Shown: positions 48,701-59,407, counted from the stretch's first letter. The stretch: DNA of 64,000 nt from Chelonobacter oris (GCF_000772535.1 NZ_JSUM01000010.1:186001-250000); one strand, 5' to 3'. A program made the numbers and translations. The notes: generated by a model from the letters alone, not told the origin.

Positions 48701-50060
48701 AATTGAGTGGGATCTCACGTTAATCCAAAAATACAATCAGTCCGGGCCACGCTACACCTCGTATCCGACCGCACTTGAGTTTAATGACGCTTACAGCGAA
48801 CAGGACTTTCTACAGGCCGCTCGGCGATACCCGAATCGCCCGCTATCGCTGTATGTGCATATCCCGTTTTGCCACAAGCTCTGCTATTTTTGTGCCTGTA
48901 ATAAAATTATCACTCGCCACCAGCACAAAGCGGATATTTATTTGGATTATCTGGAAAAGGAAATCAAAGCACGCGCCGAACTGTTTACCCAACGCACGGT
49001 TACGCAAATCCATTGGGGCGGCGGCACACCAACCTATTTGAGCGAAGCGCAATCCACCCGCTTAATGCAGATGCTGCGAGATCATTTCCATATTTCAGAC
49101 CAAGCGGAAATCAGCATTGAAATGGATCCGCGTGAAATCGAATTGTCGATGCTGGATCACCTGCGCAAAATCGGTTTTAACCGTATCAGTATGGGGATTC
49201 AGGATTTCAACAAAGATGTGCAGGCCGCGATTAATCGAATTCAGGACGAAGCGTTTATTTTTTCCCTGATGAAAAAAGCGCGCGAGCTGGGCTTCACATC
49301 AACCAATATTGATTTGATTTACGGTCTGCCGTACCAAACCGTAGACAGCTTTATGGCGACCTTGCAACGGGTCAGCGAGTTGAATCCGGATCGCATGAGC
49401 GTGTTTAACTATGCGCATCTGCCGTCACGTTTTGCCGGACAGCATAAAATCAAAGATGACACGCTGCCGCCGGCAAACAGCAAACTGACTATTCTGCAAA
49501 AAACCATTGAAACCCTGACTGGCGCCGGCTACCGCTTTATCGGCATGGATCACTTTGCCAAACCGGACGATGAATTGGCGATTGCACAGCAAAACGGCGT
49601 TTTGCACCGCAATTTTCAGGGCTACACCACCCAAGAAGAAGCCGATTTATTGGGATTAGGCGTTTCCGCCATTAGCCTGATGGGCGATCACTACGCCCAA
49701 AACCAAAAAGAACTGAAACAATACTATGCCGATGTGGAAGATCACGCCAATGCCCTGCACAAAGGGTTTGTCATGAGCGAGGAAGACTGCCTGCGCCGTG
49801 ATGTGATCAAAGCCTTGATCTGTAATTTCCGCCTTGATTATGCGCCATTAGAGCAGCAATATCAGATTAATTTCAAACAGCATTTTGCTGAAGATTTAGA
49901 ACTGTTAAAACCCTTGGCTGAAGACGGCTTGCTGACCATCGACGAAACCGCACTTGTCGTTTCCGCCAAAGGGCGCTTGCTCATTCGCAATATTTGCCTC
50001 TGTTTTGACACTTACTCGCGCCAACTGGCAAAACGGCAACAGTTTTCGCGGATTATTTAA
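48693..50060 (+). CDS. hemN: oxygen-independent coproporphyrinogen III oxidase
   Basis: 455 aa. The radical-SAM motif CxxxCxxCxC is in PFCHKLCYFCACNK (near residue 61). GGGTPTYL and MDPREIELSML follow, and the C-terminal HemN domain is present. It makes protoporphyrinogen IX in anaerobic haem synthesis, using SAM. The ATG overlaps the end of the DUF2489 gene, so translation is probably coupled. Confidence 0.96.
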   Translation: MSEIEWDLTLIQKYNQSGPRYTSYPTALEFNDAYSEQDFLQAARRYPNRPLSLYVHIPFCHKLCYFCACNKIITRHQHKADIYLDYLEKEIKARAELFTQRTVTQIHWGGGTPTYLSEAQSTRLMQMLRDHFHISDQAEISIEMDPREIELSMLDHLRKIGFNRISMGIQDFNKDVQAAINRIQDEAFIFSLMKKARELGFTSTNIDLIYGLPYQTVDSFMATLQRVSELNPDRMSVFNYAHLPSRFAGQHKIKDDTLPPANSKLTILQKTIETLTGAGYRFIGMDHFAKPDDELAIAQQNGVLHRNFQGYTTQEEADLLGLGVSAISLMGDHYAQNQKELKQYYADVEDHANALHKGFVMSEEDCLRRDVIKALICNFRLDYAPLEQQYQINFKQHFAEDLELLKPLAEDGLLTIDETALVVSAKGRLLIRNICLCFDTYSRQLAKRQQFSRII

Positions 50061-50063
50061 ACA

Positions 50064-50096
50064 AAAGAGCGGTTTTCAAAACCGCTCTTTTATTTT
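50064..50096. terminator. terminator between hemN and carB
   Basis: AAAGAGCGGTTTT (50064-50076) pairs perfectly with AAAACCGCTCTTT (50078-50090), then TATTTTT. A-rich and T-rich sides let it stop both convergent transcripts. Confidence 0.85.
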
Positions 50097-50107
50097 TCCG
50101 GCCTTAA

Positions 50108-53100
50108 TTAATGCATCTCTTGCAGACGATAAACTTCGGTTCCGTTCAAGCTGTTTAAGCCTTGGCTGATCGCATCGGCGCCGGCAACGGTGGTATAAAC
50201 CGGAATACGTTGCTGTAATGCGCTGCTGCGGATTGAGTGGCTGTCGGCAACTGATTCCGGCATACTGCCGACTGTGTTGATCACCATCGCAATTTCACCG
50301 TTTTTAATCGCATCGACGATATGCGGACGTCCTTCACGCACTTTATTCACAATCTGTACGCCGATGCCGTGTTCACGCAAGAATTTGGCGGTTCCCAGTG
50401 TAGAACACAACCCGTAGCCCAAGTCTTGTAACCGTTTGGCAATTTTTACCAATTTCGGTTTGTCGGCATTTTCCACTGACAGGAAGATTTTCCCCAGTTT
50501 CGGCAAACGTTCGCCGGCACCGATCTGCGCTTTCAGGAAGGCTTCGGAAAAGGTTTTGCCTACGCCCATCACTTCACCGGTCGAACGCATTTCAGGACCA
50601 AGAATCGTATCTACCCCCGGGAATTTGATAAACGGGAATACCGCTTCTTTCACCGAATACAGGTTTGGGATCACTTCTTCGGTTACGCCTTGCTGTTGCA
50701 GGCTGATCCCTGCCATCACCCGTGCGGCGATTTTTGCCAGCGGCACACCGGTAGCCTTACTCACGAACGGCACAGTACGCGAAGCGCGCGGATTGACTTC
50801 GAGTACATAAATCGTCTCTTTTTGCACTGCGAACTGCACGTTCATCAACCCGACCACTTTCAGCTCGAATGCCATGGCGGCGGTCTGGCGGCGAATCTCG
50901 TCCTGAATATCCACGCTCAACGAATATGGCGGCAGGGAACAAGCCGAATCGCCGCTGTGAATACCAGCCTGCTCGATATGCTGCATAATGCCGCCGATCA
51001 CCACTTGTTCACCGTCACAGATACAATCCACATCAACTTCGATCGCATCATTCAAGAAGTGATCAAGCAGAATCGGGCTGTCGTCCGACACCCGCACCGC
51101 TTCACGCATATAGGTTTGCAGCTCTTCATCGTTATATACGATTTGCATTGCCCGCCCGCCCAACACATAAGACGGACGCACCACCAGCGGATAGCCCACT
51201 TCGTTTGCCAACGTTAGCGCTTCTTCACTGTTACGGGCGGTACGATTCGGCGGCTGTTTCAAATTCAATTTATGCAGAACCTGCTGAAAGCGTTCCCGAT
51301 CTTCTGCCGCATCAATACTATCTGCTGAAGTACCGATAATATGCACACCATTTTCATGTAATGCATTCGCCAGTTTCAATGGTGTTTGTCCACCATAATG
51401 CACGATTACGCCGTACGGTTTTTCAATATGGATAATTTCCAGCACTTCTTCCAATGTCAACGGCTCAAAATACAAGCGATCGGAAGTATCAAAATCAGTG
51501 GAAACGGTTTCCGGATTACAGTTGACCATAATGGTTTCGAATCCGCTTTCACGCAATGCCAGTGCGGCATGTACACAGCAGTAATCAAACTCGATCCCTT
51601 GTCCGATTCGGTTCGGGCCGCCGCCCAAAATCATGATTTTTTTACGATCGGTAGGATTGGCTTCACACTCTTCTTCATAGCAAGAATAGAGATAGGCGGT
51701 ATCCGAATTAAATTCTGCCGCACAGGTATCAACCCGCTTATACACAGGATGTAAATTCAATTGATGACGCAGATCACGCACTGCTTTCTCTGTGCTTTTC
51801 ACCAATTGTGCGATCCGACGATCGGCAAACCCTTTGCGTTTCAGGCGGCGCAATTCGGCGTAATCCAAGTCTGCCAGCGTTTTCTTCTCCAACGCCAGCT
51901 CTTCTCCCACCAGATCACGAATTTGCACCAAGAACCACGGATCAATTTTGGAATAGTGATACACCTCTTCTAAACTCCAACCAATCCCGAACGCATCGGC
52001 AACATATAAAATCCGCTCCGGCCCCGGATTGGAAATTTCAGTCCGCAGCTTTTCCATATCTTCGGTTTTCAGATTAAAGCCGCAGATGCCGGTTTCCAAA
52101 CCACGCAACGCTTTCTGGAGACTTTCTTGGAAGGTGCGCCCCATCGCCATCACTTCGCCGACCGATTTCATCTGTGTGGTCAAACGGTTATCGGCTTTCG
52201 GAAATTTCTCAAACGCAAAACGCGGCACTTTAGTGACCACATAGTCAATTGACGGTTCAAATGATGCCGGAATCAGCCCACCGGTAATATCATTGCGTAA
52301 TTCATTTAAGGTGTAACCAACAGCCAGCTTTGCCGCCACTTTGGCGATCGGGAAGCCGGTTGCTTTTGATGCTAAGGCAGAAGAACGGCTGACACGTGGA
52401 TTCATTTCAATCACAATCATTTCGCCGTTTTCCGGATTGATTGCGAACTGCACGTTAGAACCACCGGTATCCACACCGATTTCACGTAACACCGCCAATG
52501 AAGCATTACGCATAATTTGATATTCTTTATCAGTCAGAGTTTGTGCCGGCGCAACAGTAATTGAGTCGCCGGTATGTACGCCGATCGGATCGAAGTTTTC
52601 AATCGAGCAGATGATAATGCAGTTATCCGCTTTATCCCGCACCACTTCCATTTCATATTCTTTCCAGCCTAATACCGACTGTTCGATCAACAATTCGTGG
52701 GTCGGAGAGGCATCAAAACCACGTTCACAAATCGCATTAAATTCATCTTTGTTATACGCAATCCCACCACCGGACCCCCCCATCGTAAAAGAAGGACGGA
52801 TTAACGTTGGGAATCCCACTTCTGCTTGGGCTTTCCATGCTTCTTCAACGCTATGACAAACAAAAGATTTCGGTGTATTCAAACCGATTTTAGTCATCGC
52901 ATCTTTGAAACGCCCGCGATCTTCCGCTTTATCGATTGCATCTTCTTTCGCACCGATCAGTTCAACGTTATATTTTGCCAACACACCGTGTTTCGATAAA
53001 TCCAAAGCGCAATTAAGTGCGGTCTGCCCGCCCATAGTCGGTAAAATCGCATCCGGATGCTCTTTTTCAATAATTTTTTCAACCGTTTGCCAGTGAATCG

Positions 53101-53302
53101 GCTCGATGTAAGTTACATCCGCCATATTCGGATCGGTCATAATAGTTGCTGGATTGGAATTGACCAGCACCACTTTATAACCTTCTTCACGCAACGCTTT
53201 ACACGCCTGCGCACCCGAATAGTCAAACTCACACGCCTGCCCGATCACAATCGGACCGGCACCAATGATTAAAATCGTGTTTATATCCGTACGTTTTGGC
53301 AT
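50108..53302 (-). CDS. carB: carbamoyl-phosphate synthase large subunit
   Basis: 1064 aa (usual about 1073). Two homologous ATP-grasp halves: the first with [19 protein letters not shown] and [20 protein letters not shown], the second with [18 protein letters not shown] and [20 protein letters not shown]. An allosteric MGS domain closes the protein ([22 protein letters not shown]). With CarA it makes carbamoyl phosphate from glutamine, bicarbonate and two ATP for arginine and pyrimidines. It lies 46 nt after a phzF gene, not next to carA. Confidence 0.97.
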   Translation of the reverse strand: MPKRTDINTILIIGAGPIVIGQACEFDYSGAQACKALREEGYKVVLVNSNPATIMTDPNMADVTYIEPIHWQTVEKIIEKEHPDAILPTMGGQTALNCALDLSKHGVLAKYNVELIGAKEDAIDKAEDRGRFKDAMTKIGLNTPKSFVCHSVEEAWKAQAEVGFPTLIRPSFTMGGSGGGIAYNKDEFNAICERGFDASPTHELLIEQSVLGWKEYEMEVVRDKADNCIIICSIENFDPIGVHTGDSITVAPAQTLTDKEYQIMRNASLAVLREIGVDTGGSNVQFAINPENGEMIVIEMNPRVSRSSALASKATGFPIAKVAAKLAVGYTLNELRNDITGGLIPASFEPSIDYVVTKVPRFAFEKFPKADNRLTTQMKSVGEVMAMGRTFQESLQKALRGLETGICGFNLKTEDMEKLRTEISNPGPERILYVADAFGIGWSLEEVYHYSKIDPWFLVQIRDLVGEELALEKKTLADLDYAELRRLKRKGFADRRIAQLVKSTEKAVRDLRHQLNLHPVYKRVDTCAAEFNSDTAYLYSCYEEECEANPTDRKKIMILGGGPNRIGQGIEFDYCCVHAALALRESGFETIMVNCNPETVSTDFDTSDRLYFEPLTLEEVLEIIHIEKPYGVIVHYGGQTPLKLANALHENGVHIIGTSADSIDAAEDRERFQQVLHKLNLKQPPNRTARNSEEALTLANEVGYPLVVRPSYVLGGRAMQIVYNDEELQTYMREAVRVSDDSPILLDHFLNDAIEVDVDCICDGEQVVIGGIMQHIEQAGIHSGDSACSLPPYSLSVDIQDEIRRQTAAMAFELKVVGLMNVQFAVQKETIYVLEVNPRASRTVPFVSKATGVPLAKIAARVMAGISLQQQGVTEEVIPNLYSVKEAVFPFIKFPGVDTILGPEMRSTGEVMGVGKTFSEAFLKAQIGAGERLPKLGKIFLSVENADKPKLVKIAKRLQDLGYGLCSTLGTAKFLREHGIGVQIVNKVREGRPHIVDAIKNGEIAMVINTVGSMPESVADSHSIRSSALQQRIPVYTTVAGADAISQGLNSLNGTEVYRLQEMH

Positions 53303-53348
53303 AAGCTTTCTCTTCCTGTCCTAACTCTGTTCTGTAAAAATCGTTTAG

Positions 53349-54239
53349 TTAAAGCGTTTGGTTTTGATTTGTTGATAACGGCAGAAAAAACTCGCCCTGC
53401 CCGACCAATATCACCTTGCCGCCTACATAAATTATTTGTTGTTGATCCACTTGCAGGCGTAATCGATTTGGTCGTCTGATTTCATCGCCTTGTGTGATGT
53501 TCCAGTCTAACGGTGTTCGCTGATTGGCAATTGCCCAACCGCCGAGATTGGCAGCGGCAGAGCCTGTACCCGGATCTTCCAATACCACCCCGTTCTGTCC
53601 GAAAAATAACCGCACTTTGGTCTTGCCGTTTTGTTCAAACCAAACATAAAGCTGTGCTTTTCCGCTTTTCGATAAAGCTTGTTGTAGGAAAAGTGCGGTA
53701 TTAATACGACAAGCAGCAACCGCCTGTGCTGATGCCAGCTGAATCAACAACTGATCCGTGCCGGTATCCCCCCAAACGGGTCGTGAAGCAATATCGGTCG
53801 GCTGTAAGCCCAAAATGGCTGCCGCTTGCTCTGCTGTCAACGGTGCATTTTCAACTTCAACACCGTTATTCAATGCTAACGTGATCACCTCATGTTGATG
53901 CTGAATACGGACTTGCCCCGCCTCGGTTTGCAACCGATACGTATCCTCTAACTGCAATAAATTATGTAACACAAATGCAGCGCCGATTGTCGGATGTCCG
54001 GCAAACGGCATTTCATAATTCGGGGTGAAAATTTTGAGTTTTCTGACCGCACTTTGTTTGTTTGCAGCCGACTTGTCTACGGCTTGAATAAATACCGTTT
54101 CCGATAAATTAAACTGACGAGCAATCAACTGCATTTGCTGTTGGCTCAAGCCGTCCGCCTGCGGAAAAACCGCCAACGGATTGCCGCCGAAATGACTTTC
54201 GGCAAACACATTGACCAGTTGGTAGCTGTATCGCTGCAT
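53349..54239 (-). CDS. PhzF-family isomerase-like protein between carA and carB
   Basis: 296 aa. The N-terminal signature NVFAESHFGGNPLAVF and the catalytic Glu in NLSETVFIQ near residue 47 are the PhzF/diaminopimelate-epimerase-like fold, with GQNGVVLEDPGTGSAAANLGGWAI in the second half. PhzF itself isomerises dihydrohydroxyanthranilate in phenazine synthesis, but most homologues in such hosts have no known substrate, and no phenazine gene is here. It starts 8 nt after carA and is inside the car operon. Confidence 0.85.
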   Translation of the reverse strand: MQRYSYQLVNVFAESHFGGNPLAVFPQADGLSQQQMQLIARQFNLSETVFIQAVDKSAANKQSAVRKLKIFTPNYEMPFAGHPTIGAAFVLHNLLQLEDTYRLQTEAGQVRIQHQHEVITLALNNGVEVENAPLTAEQAAAILGLQPTDIASRPVWGDTGTDQLLIQLASAQAVAACRINTALFLQQALSKSGKAQLYVWFEQNGKTKVRLFFGQNGVVLEDPGTGSAAANLGGWAIANQRTPLDWNITQGDEIRRPNRLRLQVDQQQIIYVGGKVILVGQGEFFLPLSTNQNQTL

Positions 54240-54247
54240 GGCACTCC

Positions 54248-55399
54248 CTACACCACAACTTGCGGCGTATGGGTGTGGCGCACCACTTCCATTTCATGTA
54301 CGAATTTATCAAATAATTCAGCAACATCATGCGGTCCCGGACTGGCTTCCGGATGTCCTTGAAATGAAAACGCCGCTTGCGTGGTCAATTCAATACCCTG
54401 CACCGAGTTATCAAACAAAGAGCGGTGAGTAATTTTGACGTTGTCCGGCAAACTGGTTTCATCCACTTCAAATCCGTGATTTTGACTGGTGATATATACC
54501 TGTTCGGTGTCAAGATTTTGCACCGGATGATTAGCGCCATGGTGACCAAAGGTCATTTTTTTAGTTTTACCGCCAACGGCCAAGCCTAATAATTGGTGTC
54601 CTAAACATATACCGAAAATCGGTTTTTTGCTTTGCAATAACTGTTGAATGGCACTGACGGCATAATCGCATGGTTCCGGATCGCCGGGGCCGTTAGACAA
54701 GAAAATGCCGTCCGGATTGAGTGCCAGCACCTCTTGTGCCGATGTTTTTGCCGGAACTACCGTAATTTGGCAACCTCGCTCTGCCAGCATACGCAGAATG
54801 TTGTGTTTCACCCCGAAATCATAAGCAACCACATGATAACGCCCGTTGGCTTTATGGCTGAAGCCTTGCCCCAATTTCCATTCGCCCTGCTCCCAGCGAT
54901 AAATTTTGTCGCAAGTCACTTCCTGTGCCAAATCTTTGCCTGCCATCGAACCGAAACTGTTCGCCAGTTTCAACGCTTTGGCTTCATCAATGTCGCCTGC
55001 CATAATACAGCCGGCTTGCGCACCTTTATCCCGCAAAATACGGGTTAAACGGCGGGTATCAATATCGGCAATCGCCACAATTTTATTTTGTACCAAATAA
55101 TCGGACAAATTCTGTTCACTGCGAAAGTTACTGTGAATCAGCGGCAGATCACGGATAACCAAACCCGATGCATAAACCTTATCCGACTCGCAATCTTCCT
55201 TATTCACGCCGGTGTTGCCGATATGCGGATAGGTGAGGGTGACAATTTGTTTGGTGTAGGACGGATCGGTCAAAATTTCCTGATACCCCGTCATAGAGGT
55301 ATTAAAAACCACTTCACCAATGGTATGGCCGTGATAACCAATTGAAGTGCCGTGGAAAATAGAGCCGTCAGCTAAGACTAGAATGGCTGGTTCAGACAT
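54248..55399 (-). CDS. carA: carbamoyl-phosphate synthase small subunit
   Basis: 383 aa. The N-terminal CarA domain ([20 protein letters not shown]) is followed by a class I glutamine amidotransferase with [15 protein letters not shown] (nucleophile Cys) and [13 protein letters not shown] (catalytic His-Glu). It supplies ammonia to CarB. It is the first gene of carA-phzF-carB. The region upstream has overlapping ARG-box-like palindromes. Confidence 0.97.
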   Translation of the reverse strand: MSEPAILVLADGSIFHGTSIGYHGHTIGEVVFNTSMTGYQEILTDPSYTKQIVTLTYPHIGNTGVNKEDCESDKVYASGLVIRDLPLIHSNFRSEQNLSDYLVQNKIVAIADIDTRRLTRILRDKGAQAGCIMAGDIDEAKALKLANSFGSMAGKDLAQEVTCDKIYRWEQGEWKLGQGFSHKANGRYHVVAYDFGVKHNILRMLAERGCQITVVPAKTSAQEVLALNPDGIFLSNGPGDPEPCDYAVSAIQQLLQSKKPIFGICLGHQLLGLAVGGKTKKMTFGHHGANHPVQNLDTEQVYITSQNHGFEVDETSLPDNVKITHRSLFDNSVQGIELTTQAAFSFQGHPEASPGPHDVAELFDKFVHEMEVVRHTHTPQVVV

Positions 55400-55729
55400 G
55401 AATCTCTCCCGGGATAATCGTATTGTCTATTCAATCTTGGATAAATATCGGCGTTCGCCAATACGTTGCTCGTTACTCTATTCACGAAACCCATGTACGA
55501 ATCGTATCTGAATTGTAGCAGAAATGAGCAAATTATTGTAATTGAGCCACCGATACAATTCAAGCTTATAATCGGTTCATTGTAATACAAGTGAAAAATA
55601 ATGCAATATTATGCATAAAAATGCACTTTAGCACAACTTACCCCGCCTGAAAATAGCAACAAATAATGCTGTGCTTTGAAATGAAAATTGCTAAAATGAA
55701 AACGTTAACTTTAAAAACAGGACAGCAAC
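55400..55729. other. divergent gene-free region between carA and mlaA
   Basis: No coding frame of note. It must hold the carA promoter(s) on the minus strand and the mlaA promoter on the plus strand. The one clear signal is a cluster of ATGCA/TGCAT palindromes at 55601-55625. Confidence 0.55.
55602..55625. promoter_or_regulatory. overlapping ARG-box-like palindromes
   Basis: TGCAATATTATGCA (55602-55615) and TGCATAAAAATGCA (55612-55625) share ATGCA-type arms. The second matches the ARG box core TGAAT-N4-ATTCA at 8 of 10 positions. They lie about 205-225 nt upstream of carA. ArgR control is expected for carAB, but normal ARG boxes come as tandem pairs with a 2-3 bp gap, not overlapping. Confidence 0.35.
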
Positions 55730-56494
55730 ATGAAAAAATCCATTTCCGCCACAACCCGACTCGGCAAATTGTGGCTTCCGCTGATGTTGGTAACCGCCAT
55801 CAGCGCCTGCTCCAGTATTGATGAAACCACCGGACAACGTCAGGATCCGCTGGAAGGCTTCAACCGCACCATGTGGGATTTCAACTATAATGTAGCCGAT
55901 CCGTATTTATTAAAACCGGTGGCGACCGGCTGGAAAGAGTATGTTCCGCAGCCTGCCAAAACCGCACTTGTCAACGCCGCCAACAATCTGGACGAACCGG
56001 CAAGCTTCGTCAATCGTCTGCTCGAAGGCGAATTCAACAAGGCGATGGTGCATTTCAACCGTTTCTGGATTAACTCGGTATTCGGGCTGGGCGGCTTAAT
56101 GGACATCGCCAGTGCCAGCGAAGGCCTGCGCACCGACGGTTCACGCTCGTTCGGCGATATGCTCGGCAGCTACGGTGTCGGTACCGGTGCTTACGTGATG
56201 CTGCCGCTTTACGGCCCTGCAACGCCACGTCAGGATTTGGGCGGTCTGGTTGACCACACTTATCCGATGTTATCGCTGCTCGGTCCTTGGACACTACTGA
56301 AGAGCGGTATTCAAGCCGTCGATAAACGTGCCGATCTGCTCGGGCAAGATGCCATTTTGGAACAATCGCAAGACAGCTACCTGACCGTGCGTGAAGCCTA
56401 TTTTCAAAATTTGGAATTCAGAGTCAACGACGGTAAGCAAAGCGGCAACATTCAGGAACAGCTGTCCGAAGACGATCTGAAAGACATTGATTAA
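55730..56494 (+). CDS. mlaA: outer-membrane lipoprotein MlaA (VacJ)
   Basis: 254 aa. Lipoprotein signal peptide with the lipobox ISAC (Cys near residue 27). The MlaA core has DPLEGFNRTMWDFNYNVADPYLLKPVA and LPLYGPATPRQDLGG. MlaA sits in the outer membrane and passes mislocalised phospholipids to the Mla pathway to keep lipid asymmetry. Other mla genes are not in the window. AGGACAG precedes the ATG. Confidence 0.95.
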   Translation: MKKSISATTRLGKLWLPLMLVTAISACSSIDETTGQRQDPLEGFNRTMWDFNYNVADPYLLKPVATGWKEYVPQPAKTALVNAANNLDEPASFVNRLLEGEFNKAMVHFNRFWINSVFGLGGLMDIASASEGLRTDGSRSFGDMLGSYGVGTGAYVMLPLYGPATPRQDLGGLVDHTYPMLSLLGPWTLLKSGIQAVDKRADLLGQDAILEQSQDSYLTVREAYFQNLEFRVNDGKQSGNIQEQLSEDDLKDID

Positions 56495-56529
56495 CGTTTA
56501 CCCGTCCTGTTCAACAGAAGGAATATAAT

Positions 56530-57024
56530 ATGGAAATGACCCAAACCCAGCGCCTGATTCTGGTGAATCAATATGAATTAATGGCGTTACTCGACAAAGA
56601 AAATGCCGCCAAATACCACCGTTACCAAAGCATCATCAAAGGCGGATACAAGCTGGAATTAAAAGAATTATACAGCCAATTCAGCGATTTGAGCGAAGAG
56701 GAATGCAAAACCGTCATCAATACGTTGGAGATGTATCAGGCACTGCAAGTATCGTACAATAATCTGCACAATACCGAAGATTTAACCGCACATCGTCTGA
56801 AATTCCTCGGCTATTGCGGTATTCGTGAGAAAAAATATCTGAATTATCTGGGCTTTATTGCAGAAAACGATAAAAAATACCGTGAACTGATCCAATGCCC
56901 GAACGGCTGCGACGCACAAACACCGATGTGGGATAAATACAGCAAAATGCTGGATGTCTGGCACAAATGTCCGCGTCAGTTCCATTTGAGTATTGCCGAA
57001 ATCAAACAAATCCTAAACGCCTGA
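56530..57024 (+). CDS. yfbU: YfbU family protein
   Basis: 164 aa, same length as E. coli YfbU. MEMTQTQRLILVNQYELM, MEMYQALQVSYNNL, AQTPMWDKYSKMLDVWHKCPR and LSIAEIKQILNA match the family along the length. No function is proven (E. coli YfbU has been linked to stress death). Ends at a USS-pair terminator. It is the last normal gene before the AT-rich island. Confidence 0.92.
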   Translation: MEMTQTQRLILVNQYELMALLDKENAAKYHRYQSIIKGGYKLELKELYSQFSDLSEEECKTVINTLEMYQALQVSYNNLHNTEDLTAHRLKFLGYCGIREKKYLNYLGFIAENDKKYRELIQCPNGCDAQTPMWDKYSKMLDVWHKCPRQFHLSIAEIKQILNA

Positions 57025-57039
57025 TTTAACTGAATTTTG

Positions 57040-57075
57040 ATACCGCACTTTGCTTGCCGAAGTGCGGTATTTTTT
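57040..57075. terminator. USS-pair terminator after yfbU
   Basis: ATACCGCACTT (57040-57050) pairs with AAGTGCGGTAT (57060-57070), followed by TTTTTT. Two inverted USS copies form the stem. Confidence 0.85.
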
Positions 57076-57095
57076 CAAACGTATAACGCCATTAT

Positions 57096-57131
57096 CAGGT
57101 CAAGATCGCACGTTCCCTCAAAATATGATCT
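57096..57131. repeat. left 36-bp direct repeat bounding the AT-rich island
   Basis: This 36-bp stretch (starts CAGGTCAAGATCGCAC) recurs in the same orientation at 59408-59443 with 32 of 36 bases matching; differences are at positions 5, 17, 23 and 33. It may be an att-like or duplicated target, or two copies of one dispersed repeat. Confidence 0.7.
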
Positions 57132-57269
57132 AATAACGTTTTTATCAGCGAAAATAAAGGCGATATCATAGAGTTATTTCACTTTTTATCGTAAAGTGGC
57201 GTTATGGAGAGATAAAACCGCCTAAAATCATAAATATAGATTTGCATAGGCAGTCCATATGAAAAGTCA

Positions 57270-58280
57270 CTAAAATTTAATTAAAATTCCATTATTTGAC
57301 GAGGATTTTATACTTTCAATAACTTTAACTGATTCTATTGCTGTTTGTATATTTGATACAGGTTGTTTTCCTGTTTCAACACCTTCAATAAGGCTCAAAA
57401 TAGCATCAACCATCCTTTCATTTGGAGTGTCGTTATGTTTTGAATAGACTAAATCTAAAGATTCATACTTACTACCTGATGAATTTTCACTACTTGAAAA
57501 TGTATATAAATCATAAGATGAACCATTGTTGTATAATCTTATTCTTCCATTCTCACCTAGTATATCTATTTCAAACATATATTTCATTGGAGAAGAACCA
57601 GTGCCTTTAATGAACCCAACAGAATTAGATTTAAACTTTATCATCCCGGTTTCTCCGACATCAGAAATACCGTGAACATTTCTCACAAAATCATTTTGAA
57701 CATCTCCAACAACATATTCAATCTCTGAATCAGAGAAATAAAGTAATAAATCTATTAAATGACTTGTACTAGTATGTAGAGCAGTTGCACCATAACCAAC
57801 TAAAGAATAAATTTTTCCTATAGCATTGGAATCTAATAACTTCTTAATTTCTTGAATAAGATTATCCCAACGAAAAATATAATTAACTGCAATAATAACA
57901 TTGTGCTTATCACATAAATCAACTATTTCCTTAGCCTCTTCTAGAGAATAAGAAATAGTCTTTTCACAGAAAATTACTTTCACTCCATTATTAGTACACT
58001 CTTTGATGATATCAAAATGTGTTTGAATAGGTGTACATATACTAACAATATCAAATTTATTAGTTTTCAGCATTTCTTTGTAATCTATATATCCATTCGG
58101 GATATCACACTCTTTTTGAATAGAATCTACCAAAGTTTTATTAATATCACATACTGATGATATTTTTACATTTTCAATACTTTTATATGCCTTGATATGG
58201 CTCCATATGATTTTTCTATTTGGATCTTTATCTATGCCATAAGCAATCAAACCTAACCCTATAACACCCACATTATACAT
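57270..58280 (-). CDS. Gfo/Idh/MocA-family oxidoreductase in AT-rich island
   Basis: 336 aa from the ATG at 58280 (GGAG upstream). The N-terminal Rossmann motif is IGLGLIAYGIDKD. The usual E-K-P motif near residue 95 reads CEKTISYSLEEAKEI (Thr for Pro). VNYIFRW and HLIDLLLYFSDS follow. The family oxidises or epimerises sugars and inositols with NAD(P); substrate unknown. The gene is much more AT-rich than its surroundings, with rare codons such as ATA common, and has no USS. It follows a broken DMT transporter by one base and was probably co-transcribed with it. Confidence 0.78.
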   Translation of the reverse strand: MYNVGVIGLGLIAYGIDKDPNRKIIWSHIKAYKSIENVKISSVCDINKTLVDSIQKECDIPNGYIDYKEMLKTNKFDIVSICTPIQTHFDIIKECTNNGVKVIFCEKTISYSLEEAKEIVDLCDKHNVIIAVNYIFRWDNLIQEIKKLLDSNAIGKIYSLVGYGATALHTSTSHLIDLLLYFSDSEIEYVVGDVQNDFVRNVHGISDVGETGMIKFKSNSVGFIKGTGSSPMKYMFEIDILGENGRIRLYNNGSSYDLYTFSSSENSSGSKYESLDLVYSKHNDTPNERMVDAILSLIEGVETGKQPVSNIQTAIESVKVIESIKSSSNNGILIKF

Positions 58281-58281
58281 A

Positions 58282-59184
58282 CTAATCTCCATTGAATTTT
58301 TTCTTCAATGAAATAACACATCCTACAATAACCACTACAGCACCAAAACCTTGATAAATAGAAATGGTTTCACCTAAAGTAAAGTAACCAATAAAAGCTG
58401 TAGATAAGGGAACAGTTAATTGAATAATATTGAAAGCAACAACCCCTTGTTTTTGAACAATATAAAATGCAAATAACATTCCTGTTAGCATTCCATACAT
58501 TCCTGCAAAGATTAATCCGATCATCAAGCCTGAGCTAACATCTTGTAATTAATAAATAACACCTGTATCACTTGCTAAAATCAGATAAACAAGACCAGCC
58601 AAAATGGCTGTAGATGCACTAATAACTATAGCATTTAATTTTTTTGATATCTTTTTAACAAAAAGATTTTGAATAGATTGAATAAATATCGCTGCCCCTA
58701 AAAAAATGATCCTGTTAGAAAATCATTACCACCACCAGATTTATTGCTATATATTACAAATATCAAAGAACCAATTATAGATAAGACACTACCAATATAA
58801 AAACTCTTCTGTTTTACTTTTTCCCTTTCATCTTGAAAAAAAAATCGCAGCCATAAAAACAGCTAAAGGCATGGACATAATACCAAAAACACTACCTGCT
58901 AAAGCTGAAGTATATTTAAGACCATTAATAAAAAAATACATATTCCCAATCATAAAAACAGCTAAAAAAATAAGATATAAAATGATCGAAGGTTCTCTTA
59001 GTAACTTAATCATTTCAGTTCTATATTTTAATATACAAATAAAAACGAATAACAATCCACCAGAGAGGAATCGAACAGCATTATTATTTAAAGTATCAAA
59101 ATGAATACTCATATAACGCATAATAGGAAAACCAAAACCCATTAAAAAAACATAAGCGAACCTTATGAAATAATCATTACTCAT
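58282..59184 (-). pseudogene. DMT/EamA-family transporter broken by frameshifts and a stop
   Basis: About 300 codons from an ATG at 59184 down to TAG at 58284-58282. The N-terminal fragment (to 58828) and the C-terminal fragment (from 58527) are normal DMT helices. The middle reads on after two single-base shifts at homopolymers: the A9 run at 58836-58844 and the A7 run at 58700-58706 (plus strand). An in-frame TAA also lies at 58551-58549. After correction the protein covers ten helices (VKQKSFYIGSVLSIIGSLIF, then ISASTAILAGLVYLI, then GLMIGLIFAGMYGMLTG). AT-rich with no USS. Homopolymer sequencing error is possible for the shifts but not for the stop. Confidence 0.75.
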
Positions 59185-59255
59185 ATGATAAAACCCTATA
59201 ACGAAGAAGTAAGTCTGATTCGTCAATTATAAGATGTTTGTATTTTTTCTCATAG

Positions 59256-59291
59256 AAAAAGGGCGAAGATTTTGATGTCTTCGCCCTTTTT
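59256..59291. terminator. strong terminator hairpin at the right side of the island
   Basis: AAAAAGGGCGAAGA (59256-59269) pairs perfectly with TCTTCGCCCTTTTT (59278-59291) around an 8-nt loop. It lies upstream of the transporter on the minus strand, so it may have served a lost gene or transcription entering from either side. Confidence 0.7.
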
Positions 59292-59311
59292 CATGAATCT
59301 GTACTTGCGTT

Positions 59312-59356
59312 CTTTGCTAAGATGACAAGCCCTAGACAAGTTTCATCTCAGCAAAG
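59312..59356. repeat. imperfect inverted repeat near the island edge
   Basis: CTTTGCTAAGATGA (59312-59325) is the inverted match of TCATCTCAGCAAAG (59343-59356) with one mismatch and a 17-nt loop. It lies between the terminator and the right direct repeat, and might be the end of a mobile element remnant. Confidence 0.5.
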
Positions 59357-59407
59357 GGTAGCTAGTAAATCAAGTAATTGAAAAACGTCCCTGCTACCAA
59401 AAAACCA

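Noticed and set aside
57270-59230. A complete mobile element (IS or prophage) in the AT-rich island
   Set aside because: No transposase, integrase or phage gene and no exact terminal inverted repeats; only direct repeats and a two-gene cassette are visible.
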